Shown: positions 41,431-49,876, counted from the first letter of the stretch. The stretch: 64,000 nucleotides of DNA from Vulcanimicrobiota bacterium (GCA_003140215.1 PLJL01000001.1:1006777-1070776); one strand, 5' to 3'. Notes: generated by a model from the letters alone, not told the origin. Program-made: numbers and translations.

Positions 41431-42059
41431 GCTAGAAACAGCACCGCGGCGATCTCGTCGAACGACGAGAACGACGTACACTCCAGACCGCGCTCCCGGC
41501 AAAACGTTTCGAGGGCGCGGTCTTTTTTTGCGAAGCGCACGTCGGCTTCACGTGCCGCCTCGAAATCGCTGATGCCGTCCCCGACGTAGACGGTGCGCGC
41601 GCCCCCGGCGCGAGCGGCGCGGACGCGGGCCGCCTTATCGTGTCCCATCACCGAGTCGTCGATGAAGGTCAGGCGCCAGCCGTCGGCGCGACAGTCGACG
41701 TCGTTGGCGAAGACGGGAACGTCGACCCCGGCCCGCTCGAGCGCCGGCCCGATCACCTGACGCATCCCCGCCGAGACCACGCCGACCCAGGCTCCACGGG
41801 CGTGCGCGGTCCGCACGAAGGGCGCAAACGCCGGGTCGACGCGAGCACGCATCTCCAGCAGCGCGAGCGCTTCGGGCTCGGAATACCGGATCAGCTGCGC
41901 TTGGCGTGACAGCGCCTCGCGCAGCGTGATCCGTCCCGACCAGAGTTCGTCTTCGAGCCGGTTCCACGAGTCGTCACCGGCCGCCGAGCGCACGAGCACG
42001 TCGAAGGTGTCGACGTCGGTGATCGTGCCGTCGAAGTCGACGAAGATCGCGAGACTCAG
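41427..42059 (-). CDS. HAD family phosphatase (MtnX/SerB-like) with probable CTG start
   Basis: The phosphatase nucleophile motif FVDFDGTIT lies at the very N-terminus. Motif II is VVSAGM, and motif III/IV is VYVGDGISDFEAA. The next in-frame GTG (41999) would remove the nucleophile motif. The only start that keeps it is a CTG at 42059, which forms a CTGA overlap with the rne stop and has GGAAG six bases upstream. The product would be 210 residues, typical of 2-hydroxy-3-keto-5-methylthiopentenyl-phosphate phosphatases or phosphoserine phosphatases. Substrate is uncertain. Confidence 0.75.
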   Translation of the reverse strand: MSLAIFVDFDGTITDVDTFDVLVRSAAGDDSWNRLEDELWSGRITLREALSRQAQLIRYSEPEALALLEMRARVDPAFAPFVRTAHARGAWVGVVSAGMRQVIGPALERAGVDVPVFANDVDCRADGWRLTFIDDSVMGHDKAARVRAARAGGARTVYVGDGISDFEAAREADVRFAKKDRALETFCRERGLECTSFSSFDEIAAVLFLA

Positions 42060-45000
42060 GATTTCTTCCGGGTCGTCGTCACTTTCTTGGCCGCCGGCGC
42101 TTTGCGTGCCGCCGGTGCCTTCTTGACGCTCGCCGCCGCCTTCGCCGGCGCCGCCTTCTTGGCGCTCACGGCGCGCGCAGCGGGTGCTTTCTTCGCCTTG
42201 GCCGGCGCGGCGGCACCGGCGGATTTGCGGCCTGCGGCCGGCTTCACGGCGACCGCCTCAGCCGGCGCCGTGGCGACGGCGGCTGCCGGCGCCGCGGCAG
42301 GGCCGCGCGCGCGCGTGCGGCCCCGCCGCGGTTCCGCGTCACCGGATGTTGCCGCGGGCGGGGCGGGCAGCGCGCGAACCGGCGCCGCGGCCTCGAGCTG
42401 GCCACCGCGGGCCACGGCATCACCGGCGCGTCCGCGCCGTTGCGACGGCCGGGCCGCCTTGACGGGCTGCGATCGCTCCGGGGGCGGCGTGATCACCGGC
42501 GGGGGCGGCCCGACGGCGACGTCGCCGCGTTTGCGGTTCCAGGGCGCGATCGCGCGTGACGGGACCGGGGGTGCGGTCTCGCCGGTCGGATGCGCCCCGC
42601 CCTCGGAGTCGACCCGGAAGATGGCGCGATCGGGGACCGGCGGGCGGGCGGGCAGCCCTTCGGCACTCGCCGCCTGACCCTCGGCTCCGGCTCCACCACG
42701 GCCGCGACGGCGGCGGCGGCGCCGGCGGCGCTTGCGCTCGCCGTTCTCGCCGGCTGCGCCGGGCTGCGCCACGGCGACGTCATCCTCTTCGTCCTCGGCA
42801 TCGGCGACGGCGGTCGCGACGGCGCTCGCCGGCGCGGCGGCGCCGGCAACTGCGGCCACGTCGCCTCCGCGCCCGCCGCGGCGGCGGCGCCGGCGGCGCG
42901 GACGGCGGCCTGAAGCGTCGTCACCCTCGTGTTCGAGCTCGCCGTCGACGGCGGCGCTCGCAGCCGCCGCCGGGCGGATCGGGGTCGGGGGCGGCGGCGC
43001 GCTTACGCCGACGCGGTCGCCGGAAAGCTTCTCGCCCGGCAGGACGGCGGTGCCGACAGCGTGTCCTGACGCGGTGTCACGTGGGCGTGAGCCTGTCGAA
43101 GGGCGCGGCCCCGAAAGTGATTCTCCCGGCAGCAGCACCGCGCGCCCGTCGGCGGCCTTCTGAGCCGTCGTCTTGGGCCCGGCTTTCTTCGCTGCGACCT
43201 CTTCGGTCGTGGAGATCCCGATCGCGGTCCGGCCGTCGAGGCCTTTCTCGGCTTCCTCGGCCAGCGCGCGCAGCTCGGCAGCCTGCTCGGCGGCGGTGAG
43301 CTCGCGCTTGCGCCCGCGCCCGCCGCGCCGGCGCTTCTTCGGGGTGCGGGCTTCGCCGATCGTGGCGACGGCTTCGACCGGGCTGCGCGGCTCGGCCAGG
43401 ATGTCGCTGCCGTCGACATCGAGGATGCGGATCTTGATCGTCTTGCCGGCTGCGTTGGCAGCGTTCTCCACTTCGACCAGCCGCCCGGCCACGATCGCCG
43501 CGGCCGAGGTCGCGTTGGGCAAGCGCGTCGAGAGCAGCTCCACTTCGAACTCGTCGCCGACGCGGATCGGTCCCAAGGTGGGCAGCTTGTCGTCGCCCCA
43601 CACGATGCGCGGCCGTTCGGGATGGACCGCCGTATCGACGAAGACGTCGATCTGCGCGCCGACGCGTTCGGCGAGCTGCACGCGCTCGTCTTCGTACCAA
43701 TACTCCGCCTGCGCCGCCACGGTCGGCGCAGCCGCGATGTGCACGTGCTTGGCCGGGCCGTTATGGTGGGCGAGGATCTCGCGGAACGCGCCGATCGTCA
43801 CCGATTCCGGCGACATCACGCTGCCGAGGCCTTCGCAGGTCGGACACTTGCCGCGCAGCTGCTGACCCAAATCCTTGCCGACGCGCTTGCGCGTGAACTC
43901 CAACAGCCCCAGCGGCGAGAACGACTGGATCGTCGAGCGCGTGCGATCCTTGCGCAAGCCTTCCTGCAGCGCGGTGATGACGCGGTTGCGATCCCCTTCC
44001 GACGACATGTCGATGAAATCGCACACGATGATCCCGCCGATGTCGCGCAGCCGCACCTGGCGCGCGACCTCGGTCGCGGCCTCGACGTTGGTGCGCACGA
44101 TCGTGTCGTCGAGGTTCTTGCCGCCGGTGAACTTTCCGGAGTTGACGTCGACGACGGTGAGCGCCTCGGTCGACTCGATCACGATCGAACCGCCCGACGG
44201 AAGCTTCACCGTCGGCTTCATCAGCCGCGCGATCTCGTCTTCGATCTTGAAGTCGGCGAACAGCCGCTTGCCGTGCTCGTAATACTTGATACGGTCGACG
44301 TACTGCGGTCCGAGGAGCCGCATGAAGTCTTTGACGTTCTCGGTCTCGGTCTCGTCGTCGAGCCAGACATGGTCGACATCCGGCGTGATGAAGTCGCGCG
44401 CCGTCTTGTAGACGAGGTTCATGTCCTTGTGCAGCAACGCCGGCGCCGTGACGCGCTTGAACTGCTCGAGGATTCCGTGCCACATCCGGATCAGGATGCC
44501 AAGGTCCGCGATCAGCTCGGCATTGGAGACGCCGCCCGCAGCCGTGCGCACGACGGTCGCCATCCCGTCGGGACGGATCGCCTTCATGATCGCCTTGAGC
44601 CGGTTGCGCTCGTCGGCCGACTCGATCTTGCGCGAGACGCCGCTGAACTTACCGGTCGGCATGAGGATCAGGTAGCGCCCCGGGAGCGAGATGTTGGTCG
44701 AGACGCGCGCGCCCTTGAGGCCGCGCGGCTCCTTGACGATCTGCACCAGCACGTCGTCGCCGCGGCTCACCTTCTCGGTGATCGTGTAGCCGCTACGGCC
44801 TTGGGTGACCTCGACGTCGCCGATGTTCAGCGGCGTCTTGTTGATGTCGTCGACGTACAGAAATGCATTGCGGCCCAAGCCGATGTCGCAGAAGCTCGCA
44901 CCCATCCCGGGCAGGACGTTGACGACCTTCCCTTTGTAGATCGAGCCGATGACGCGCTCTTCGCGCTCGACGTAGACTTCGGCAAGCCGGCTGTCCTCGA

Positions 45001-45121
45001 GGATCGCGACGCGGTTTTCCCACGGATCGCTCGAGATCAGGATGTCGGTAGGCAATGGAGTAACTGGCCTCTCTCGGACGTCGGCGGCCGTCGTCCGCGC
45101 GCACATCGCGACAACTGTCAC
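42056..45121 (-). CDS. rne: Ribonuclease E/G family protein with long basic C-terminal tail
   Basis: This 1021-residue endoribonuclease handles rRNA and mRNA maturation. The catalytic core spans about residues 25-560. It has an S1 domain (YKGKVVNVLPGMGASFCDIG near 62-81) and active-site Asp325 (TVVDVNSGKF) and Asp368 (IIVCDFIDMS). The Zn-link is C426 and C429 (CPTC). Residues about 600-1021 are Arg/Gly and Lys/Ala/Pro-rich low complexity, with runs of ten or so arginines and histone-like KKAPAA repeats, suited to RNA or partner binding. Start is uncertain: GTG 45121, ATG 45106 or TTG 45055. A dispersed repeat (43065-43103) lies within the tail. Confidence 0.9.
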   Translation of the reverse strand: MTVVAMCARTTAADVRERPVTPLPTDILISSDPWENRVAILEDSRLAEVYVEREERVIGSIYKGKVVNVLPGMGASFCDIGLGRNAFLYVDDINKTPLNIGDVEVTQGRSGYTITEKVSRGDDVLVQIVKEPRGLKGARVSTNISLPGRYLILMPTGKFSGVSRKIESADERNRLKAIMKAIRPDGMATVVRTAAGGVSNAELIADLGILIRMWHGILEQFKRVTAPALLHKDMNLVYKTARDFITPDVDHVWLDDETETENVKDFMRLLGPQYVDRIKYYEHGKRLFADFKIEDEIARLMKPTVKLPSGGSIVIESTEALTVVDVNSGKFTGGKNLDDTIVRTNVEAATEVARQVRLRDIGGIIVCDFIDMSSEGDRNRVITALQEGLRKDRTRSTIQSFSPLGLLEFTRKRVGKDLGQQLRGKCPTCEGLGSVMSPESVTIGAFREILAHHNGPAKHVHIAAAPTVAAQAEYWYEDERVQLAERVGAQIDVFVDTAVHPERPRIVWGDDKLPTLGPIRVGDEFEVELLSTRLPNATSAAAIVAGRLVEVENAANAAGKTIKIRILDVDGSDILAEPRSPVEAVATIGEARTPKKRRRGGRGRKRELTAAEQAAELRALAEEAEKGLDGRTAIGISTTEEVAAKKAGPKTTAQKAADGRAVLLPGESLSGPRPSTGSRPRDTASGHAVGTAVLPGEKLSGDRVGVSAPPPPTPIRPAAAASAAVDGELEHEGDDASGRRPRRRRRRRGGRGGDVAAVAGAAAPASAVATAVADAEDEEDDVAVAQPGAAGENGERKRRRRRRRRRGRGGAGAEGQAASAEGLPARPPVPDRAIFRVDSEGGAHPTGETAPPVPSRAIAPWNRKRGDVAVGPPPPVITPPPERSQPVKAARPSQRRGRAGDAVARGGQLEAAAPVRALPAPPAATSGDAEPRRGRTRARGPAAAPAAAVATAPAEAVAVKPAAGRKSAGAAAPAKAKKAPAARAVSAKKAAPAKAAASVKKAPAARKAPAAKKVTTTRKKS
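43065..43103. repeat. Dispersed repeat inside the RNase E/G tail
   Basis: A 39-bp stretch reads CCTGACG, a short variable part, CACGTG, a variable part and CCTGTCGAAGGG. The same layout appears at 45122-45157 upstream of rne, and its core TGAGCCTGTCGAAGGG is repeated near the right window edge. It is in frame here and encodes part of the linker between two LPGE-x-LSG segments. Confidence 0.55.
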
Positions 45122-45157
45122 CCTGACGTGGCCACGTGCGCGTGGACCTGTCGAGGG
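45122..45157. repeat. Dispersed repeat at the rne start
   Basis: A second copy of the 43065-43103 repeat: CCTGACG...CACGTG...CCTGTCGAGGG. It contains the perfect 12-bp palindrome ACGTGGCCACGT (45126-45137). It lies directly before the GTG at 45121, so it would be in the rne leader. Confidence 0.5.
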
Positions 45158-45455
45158 TAAGCGTCATCGAGCGGGCGCCGCGGGCGGATGCTCTCGTCTC
45201 TCTCGTTTAGTATCGTGAATCTTTAATGGCTGTGAAATCTTGCAGGACGCACCCGGACGATCCAACGCGTTCGCCTGCCGGCCCGCGCAATCGCCCCTCG
45301 GATGCTGTCTTGAAGCTTGGCTTCCGGGGGTTGCCAGGATGGTCCTGGTCTGAAGGCCCCAGGCTTGGCCGGGCCGCAGCCGGGCTCGCAACAGCTTAGC
45401 AATACGAGCGAGACCTTGCTGCGCCCGATCGAACGGGGCCGGGCGCGCCTCGCGC
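45158..45455. other. Long rne leader / rodA-rne spacer with hairpins
   Basis: About 300 bp without a convincing gene between the rodA stop and rne. It contains a hairpin CCAGGA-TGG-TCCTGG (45334-45348) and GC-rich inverted segments near 45361-45390. A small AT-rich patch near 45210-45230 could be a promoter for rne. RNase E leaders in other bacteria mediate autoregulation; that role here is inferred. Confidence 0.4.
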
Positions 45456-46577
45456 CTAGGCGCGGCGGGCGGCGGCGTCGCCGAAGACGAGCCGGTCTTT
45501 CTGCAACACGATGTTGATCAGGATGCCGACCGCGATGTAGTCCGTCATCAGCGCGCTGCCGCCGTAGGACATGAACGGCAGCGGGATCCCGGTGATCGGC
45601 ATGATCCCGATGGTCATCCCGACGTTGACGATGATGTGAAAGGCGAGCATGGCGACGAGCCCGACCGCCAGCAGCACGCCGAAGCGGTCCTTCGCCGCGA
45701 GCACCGACCGCATCGCGGCGGCGATGGTGACGGTGTAGAGCGCCAGCAGCACGATCGCTCCCGCGAACCCGAACTCTTCCCCGACCGCCGTGAAGATGAA
45801 ATCGCGTGAGTTCTCCGGGACGAACGCGAGCTGCGTCTGCGTCCCGCGAAACAGCCCTTTGCCGAACCACTCGCCGCTGCCGACGGCGATCTTGGACTGG
45901 TTGAGGTTGTATCCGACGCCTTGCGGGTCGAGCTTGGGGTCGAGGAAGACCAGCAGACGCGCGCGCTGGAACGGCTTGAGGATGTGCTCGCTGGCCAGAA
46001 CCCAGGCGGCGGCGCTGACGACCCCGCCGATGTAGAGGCCGAAGTCCAGCAGGTTGGGTAGCCCGAAGTACAACTCGGCGGTGAGGATCGCGCCGATCAC
46101 CAGCGTCGTTCCGAGGTCCGGCTGTTTGAGGATCAGGACCGCGGGGATGGCCGTCGCGGCCAGCGGCAACCAGAGCTCTTGGACGCGGCGGTACGTGCCG
46201 CGGCACAGCAACGCGGCGATCGAGATCGCGAGCACGACCTTGGCCGGTTCCGAGGGTTGGAATTGGAACGGCCCGACCGCGATCCAGCGCACCGCACCCT
46301 GCGCCCCGTGCCCCTTGAAGGTGATGTAGATCAGCAAGCCCAGCGTGACGAGGTAGAGCGGGAGCGCCCAACGCCGCCACACGCGGTAGTCGACGAACGC
46401 GGTTCCCAGCATCATCGCGATCCCGACCACGCCGTAGACGAGTTGCTTGCGCCACTCGTCGGCCGCATACGGAGCGTGCAAGGTTGCGGACCGAATGAAC
46501 ACGATGCCGAGCATCGTGATGACGATCGGCGCGATGGCGAGCGGCCAGTTGAACCGGGTGTACCAGGGACGTTCCAT
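45456..46577 (-). CDS. rodA: Rod shape-determining protein RodA (SEDS family)
   Basis: The product is a 373-residue polytopic SEDS glycosyltransferase. It polymerises peptidoglycan strands during elongation together with a class B penicillin-binding protein. The family blocks are present: IAVGPFQFQPSEPAKVVL, LKQPDLGTTLVIGAI, VPENSRDFIFTAVGEEFG, and PFMSYGGSALM near the end. The Asp in PDLGT is the catalytic one in relatives. It lies between the min genes and rne, a common grouping near mreBCD; mreB is not in this window. Confidence 0.9.
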   Translation of the reverse strand: MERPWYTRFNWPLAIAPIVITMLGIVFIRSATLHAPYAADEWRKQLVYGVVGIAMMLGTAFVDYRVWRRWALPLYLVTLGLLIYITFKGHGAQGAVRWIAVGPFQFQPSEPAKVVLAISIAALLCRGTYRRVQELWLPLAATAIPAVLILKQPDLGTTLVIGAILTAELYFGLPNLLDFGLYIGGVVSAAAWVLASEHILKPFQRARLLVFLDPKLDPQGVGYNLNQSKIAVGSGEWFGKGLFRGTQTQLAFVPENSRDFIFTAVGEEFGFAGAIVLLALYTVTIAAAMRSVLAAKDRFGVLLAVGLVAMLAFHIIVNVGMTIGIMPITGIPLPFMSYGGSALMTDYIAVGILINIVLQKDRLVFGDAAARRA

Positions 46578-46777
46578 GCGTTACCAGACCAAGCCGGCCG
46601 GGTGAGGGGGACTCGGCGCATCTTCGTCACCGTCCCGGAGAGCGCCCGCGCCCGCCGCAACCGAACGCGAGCGGATCTTCGCGCACGACTCGCGCGCGTA
46701 TACGCCCGGGCCGTACGCGAACGGAGAGGGCCTCCTCGCCGCGTTCGACCGGCACTATCTGACGACGATGCGCTAGC

Positions 46778-47200
46778 TCAGGCCGGCGAGAGCCCCGCGG
46801 TGGCCGGCGCGGAGGGGTCGGCTTGACGACGGCGCTTGCGCTTCGCGCGCCCGGGCGCACGCGGCACGCCGTTCGCCGGCGCGTCCGCGGCCGGTTGCGG
46901 CGCGGTCCCAGCCGGTTTGCGCGGCGTCGTGCGCCGCGGCATCGGGCGCGCGCGCATCGCCAGGATGGGCACGTTTGCGAGCATCGCGACGCGCTTCTCC
47001 TGCTGCTCGAAGGTCACGTCACAGTTCGCCGCGTCGACGTCGACGTAGCGTGAGATCACCTCGATGAGATCGTGCTTGAGCGCCTCGACGACGTCGGGCG
47101 CCAGCGAGAGATGATCGGAGAGCAGGACGAGGCGGAGGCGTTCCTTCGCCGTCGCGCTCGACGACGGCTTGCCGAAGAATCGCGCTAGGAACTCGAACAC
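46778..47200 (-). CDS. minE: Cell division topological specificity factor MinE
   Basis: MinE drives MinCD oscillation so that division occurs at mid-cell. Family signals are the N-terminal amphipathic helix (FEFLARFFGK), the block RLRLVLLSDHLSLAPDVVEA and VTFEQQEKRVAMLANVPI. The GTG at 47200 is preferred over 47209 because GGAG lies eight bases upstream. The protein has about 140 residues instead of the usual 85-100. The extra 50 are a Pro/Ala/Arg tail (RRTTPRKPAGTAPQP, KRKRRRQ) not found in most MinEs. It is the last gene of the min cluster. Confidence 0.9.
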   Translation of the reverse strand: MFEFLARFFGKPSSSATAKERLRLVLLSDHLSLAPDVVEALKHDLIEVISRYVDVDAANCDVTFEQQEKRVAMLANVPILAMRARPMPRRTTPRKPAGTAPQPAADAPANGVPRAPGRAKRKRRRQADPSAPATAGLSPA

Positions 47201-47229
47201 TAGGAGCACTCCGTGCGACGACGTGCGGA

Positions 47230-47270
47230 TTGGCCGAAGGCCAAACGCGAGGTGTCCGCCGTAGGCGGAC
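47230..47270. promoter_or_regulatory. Two tandem stem-loops between minD2 and minE
   Basis: On the transcript (minus strand) a stem GTCCGCC-TAC-GGCGGAC (47254-47270) is followed by TTGGCC-TTC-GGCCAA (47230-47244). Neither is followed by a U-run, so rather than a terminator they may adjust the ratio of minE to minD mRNA by processing or stabilisation. Both stems are perfect. Confidence 0.5.
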
Positions 47271-47273
47271 CCA

Positions 47274-48110
47274 CTATTTGTGGCTCCCGAACAGCTTTTC
47301 GATGAACGACCGCTCGCGCGGAATCGCCGGCGGTTCGCTCAGCGCGCCGGTAATCCGTTGTGCGATGCGGCGATACGCCGCGCCGACGGGCGAGGCCGGA
47401 TCGAGCGCCACCGGCTCGCCGCGGTTGGTCGATACGATCACGTCGGGGGCATCTTCGATCACGCCCAGCAGCGGCAGGCGCAGGATGCTGTTGACGTCCT
47501 CGACCGAAAGCATCTTGCCCTTGCGCACCATCGCCGGCCGCAGCCGGTTCACGATCAACTGCACGCTGCGCTCGTCGCCCAACAGGCCGACGACGCGGTC
47601 GGCGTCTCGCACCGCCGCGACCTCCGGGGTGCAGACGATGATCGCCTCGTCCGCGCCGGCGATCGCATTGGCAAAGCCCTTCTCGATCCCGGCCGGACAG
47701 TCGATGAGCACGAAGTCGAAGCGGTCGCGCAAGGCGCCGATCAGCTCGCGAAATGCGTTCGTGTCGACGTCGTCCTTTTCGCGCGTCTGCGCGGCGGCGA
47801 GCAGCCGCAGCGACGGCACCCGCTTGTCGGTCACCAGCGCCTCGTCGAGCGTCGCCTGACCTTCGAGCACGTCGAGCACGTGATGCCGCACCCGCGCTTC
47901 GAGGCCCATCACGATGTCGAGATTGCGCAGCCCGACGTCGGCGTCGACCAGCACGACCGATGCACCGCCGGCGGCGAGCGCCGCGCCGGTGTTCGCGGTC
48001 GTGGTCGTCTTACCGACCCCGCCTTTTCCGCTGGTCACCACGATCGCACGACCGCGGCGACGGGGGATCGAGCTGGTCGCCGGCGCTTCGGGCGCCATCA
48101 TCTCTTGCAT
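47274..48110 (-). CDS. minD: Septum site-determining ATPase MinD, second copy
   Basis: The product is a 278-residue ParA/MinD ATPase with the deviant Walker A SGKGGVGKTTTTAN and the VLIDCPAGIEKGF block. It has a C-terminal amphipathic membrane-targeting helix (SFIEKLFGSHK). An N-terminal extension of about 20 residues (PEAPATSSIPRRRGR) distinguishes it from the first copy. The ATG at 48110 overlaps the first minD stop (TGATG). Both copies keep the key lysines, so both may be active, perhaps as partners. No degenerate residues are seen. Confidence 0.9.
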   Translation of the reverse strand: MQEMMAPEAPATSSIPRRRGRAIVVTSGKGGVGKTTTTANTGAALAAGGASVVLVDADVGLRNLDIVMGLEARVRHHVLDVLEGQATLDEALVTDKRVPSLRLLAAAQTREKDDVDTNAFRELIGALRDRFDFVLIDCPAGIEKGFANAIAGADEAIIVCTPEVAAVRDADRVVGLLGDERSVQLIVNRLRPAMVRKGKMLSVEDVNSILRLPLLGVIEDAPDVIVSTNRGEPVALDPASPVGAAYRRIAQRITGALSEPPAIPRERSFIEKLFGSHK

Positions 48111-48895
48111 CAACCGGCCTTCCGGAAAAGTCGCCCGAAGAAGCCGGGCGTGCTGAGCTGGGTGAACGGAACCAGGTCGCCTTCGAGCCGGCGCGCGATC
48201 TTGTCGTAGATGATCCCCAGCCGGGACTCGACCTGCAGCCCGATCGGCTCGCCCTTGTTGGTCGTGTCGATCACCTCTTCGTCGTCGGGGACGATCCCGA
48301 GCAGTTCGGCCGAGAGGATATCGGTGACGTCGTCGACCGAAAGCATATCGCCGCTGCGCACCATCTCGGGCCGGATCCGGTTGATGATCAGCCGCAGCGG
48401 GAGGCTGCGCTCGTGCAGCTTGCCGATCACGCGGTCGGCGTCGCGGATCGCGCTGACCTCGGGCGTGGTGACCACGATCGCCTCGCTCGCTCCGGCGATC
48501 GCGTTGCGAAAGCCGTGCTCGATCCCGGCCGGGCAATCGATGAGGACGTAGTCGCACATCTCGCCGAGCTGTTCGATGACCTGCGCGAATTGCAGCTCGC
48601 CGATCGCGGTCTTGTCGCGCGTCTGCGCGGCCGGAAGGATCGATAGGTTCTCGATGCGCTTGTCCTTGATGAGCGCCTGGCGCAGCTGACAGCGCCCCTC
48701 GACGACCTCGACGATGTCGAACACGATGCGCTTCTCGACGCCCAGCACGAGATCGAGGTTGCGCAGCCCGATGTCCGCATCGACGAGGATGACGCGGTGC
48801 CCACGCTTGGCCAGCACAGCGCCAAGGTTGGCCGTCGTCGTGGTCTTTCCAACGCCGCCCTTGCCCGAAGTGATCACGATCCGCCGTGCGCTCAT
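48110..48895 (-). CDS. minD: Septum site-determining ATPase MinD, first copy
   Basis: The product is a 261-residue MinD of normal length with Walker A TSGKGGVGKTTTTAN, DADIGLRNLDL and VLIDCPAGIEHGF. The C-terminal membrane-targeting helix is GFFGRLFRKAG. The ATG overlaps the minC stop (ATGA). MinD recruits MinC to the membrane to block FtsZ away from mid-cell and is displaced by MinE. It is about half identical to the second copy by eye, so the duplication is old. Confidence 0.9.
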   Translation of the reverse strand: MSARRIVITSGKGGVGKTTTTANLGAVLAKRGHRVILVDADIGLRNLDLVLGVEKRIVFDIVEVVEGRCQLRQALIKDKRIENLSILPAAQTRDKTAIGELQFAQVIEQLGEMCDYVLIDCPAGIEHGFRNAIAGASEAIVVTTPEVSAIRDADRVIGKLHERSLPLRLIINRIRPEMVRSGDMLSVDDVTDILSAELLGIVPDDEEVIDTTNKGEPIGLQVESRLGIIYDKIARRLEGDLVPFTQLSTPGFFGRLFRKAG

Positions 48896-49737
48896 GCGTG
48901 TTGTTGCTCCCGGCGGAGGTCCGCCTCGGCGAAGGGGACGACGACGATGCGGTCGCCGACGATCGAGGCGTGCTCGGGACCGCGCGGCTTGTCGCCGGCG
49001 TCGCCGCTGGCGATCGCCGTCGCGATGCGTAGCTGCGTCGCCGCCAGCTCGAGTGCGATCACCCGGGCCGCGCGATCGCCCTGGGCGCCGGCGTGCGCCA
49101 CGCCGCGCAGCGCCCCGAACACGACGATGTCGCCCGACGCGACGAGCTCGGCGCCGGGGTTGACGTCGCCGATGACGACGAGGTTGCCGAGGTTGTGCAG
49201 CGCCTGGCCCCCCCTCAGTGTGCCGCGGTGGTAGAGCGTCGAGATGCCGACCGGGAGCGCGCGCGCGGCGGCGGTCTGCGGCAGGGTCACCCCGGCCGAG
49301 GCGACGGCGGCGGCGGGCGCGTACTTGCGACGGCGCACCATGTCCTCGCGCGCGCCCGCAAAATCCGCCACCAGCGAGCGCGCGTCGTCGGAGAGCCGGA
49401 TCTCGCGATCGCGGCGCTGCCGGGGGAGCGGCGCGACCTCCGATGCGGTCGTCGAGGGCACGCCGAGGTACGCCAGGTCCAACTCGGCGACCGCGCCGGC
49501 GATCGCATCGACGCCGCTGACGCCGTCGAGGGTGATCCCGTACTCGGCCAACAGGTCGCGAAAGGCCGCGATCTCGTGTGCGGGCGGCTCGAGGATGCCG
49601 AGGTTGGCAACCGCCCGGCTCCCACGGTAGAACTCGCCCCGGGCTTCGAACTGCGCGCGCAACTCTTCAACCGCGGCTGCTAAGGCGCGGTCGACGGCGA
49701 TCTCGAGGCTGCGGCCGCGCCCGCGAACGGTGCTCAA
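48892..49737 (-). CDS. minC: Septum site-determining protein MinC
   Basis: The product is 281 residues from a TTG at 49737 with AAGGAG eight bases upstream; a longer reading to 49842 lacks this. The C-terminal beta-helix domain is typical: GTLRGGQALHNLGNLVVIGD, VNPGAELVASGDIVVFGALR, GVAHAGAQGD. The N-terminal half (about 1-115) fits the FtsZ-interacting domain, although divergent. It inhibits FtsZ assembly at the poles with MinD. It is the first gene of the minC-minD-minD-minE operon. Confidence 0.85.
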   Translation of the reverse strand: MSTVRGRGRSLEIAVDRALAAAVEELRAQFEARGEFYRGSRAVANLGILEPPAHEIAAFRDLLAEYGITLDGVSGVDAIAGAVAELDLAYLGVPSTTASEVAPLPRQRRDREIRLSDDARSLVADFAGAREDMVRRRKYAPAAAVASAGVTLPQTAAARALPVGISTLYHRGTLRGGQALHNLGNLVVIGDVNPGAELVASGDIVVFGALRGVAHAGAQGDRAARVIALELAATQLRIATAIASGDAGDKPRGPEHASIVGDRIVVVPFAEADLRREQQHA

Positions 49738-49876
49738 CGGCGTCGCTCCTTGACCATGATCGCCCGCGGTTCCCAAGGGCCGGGACTCGCCCCTGCGCGT
49801 TCCACACGGAATGCACGGGAAACTTCGGTTGTCCACACACAATCCTCAGATTTTTACGTTAGTAGTGGAGAGCTAC

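Noticed and set aside
43622..45160. 512-residue plus-strand frame opposite rne
   Set aside because: Shadow of the catalytic core of RNase E/G, with no domain and no start signals.
45316..45412. Hairpin-rich stretch considered as SRP RNA, 6S RNA or tRNA
   Set aside because: No SRP tetraloop motif, tRNA T-loop or other signature is visible; kept only as a leader region.
46624..46776. Plus-strand stretch encoding natural-looking HDSRAYTPGPYANGEGLL before a TAG at 46774
   Set aside because: No start codon exists in frame after the TGA near 46603, it is under 60 residues, and no family is recognised; it may be a relic, but support is too weak for a feature.
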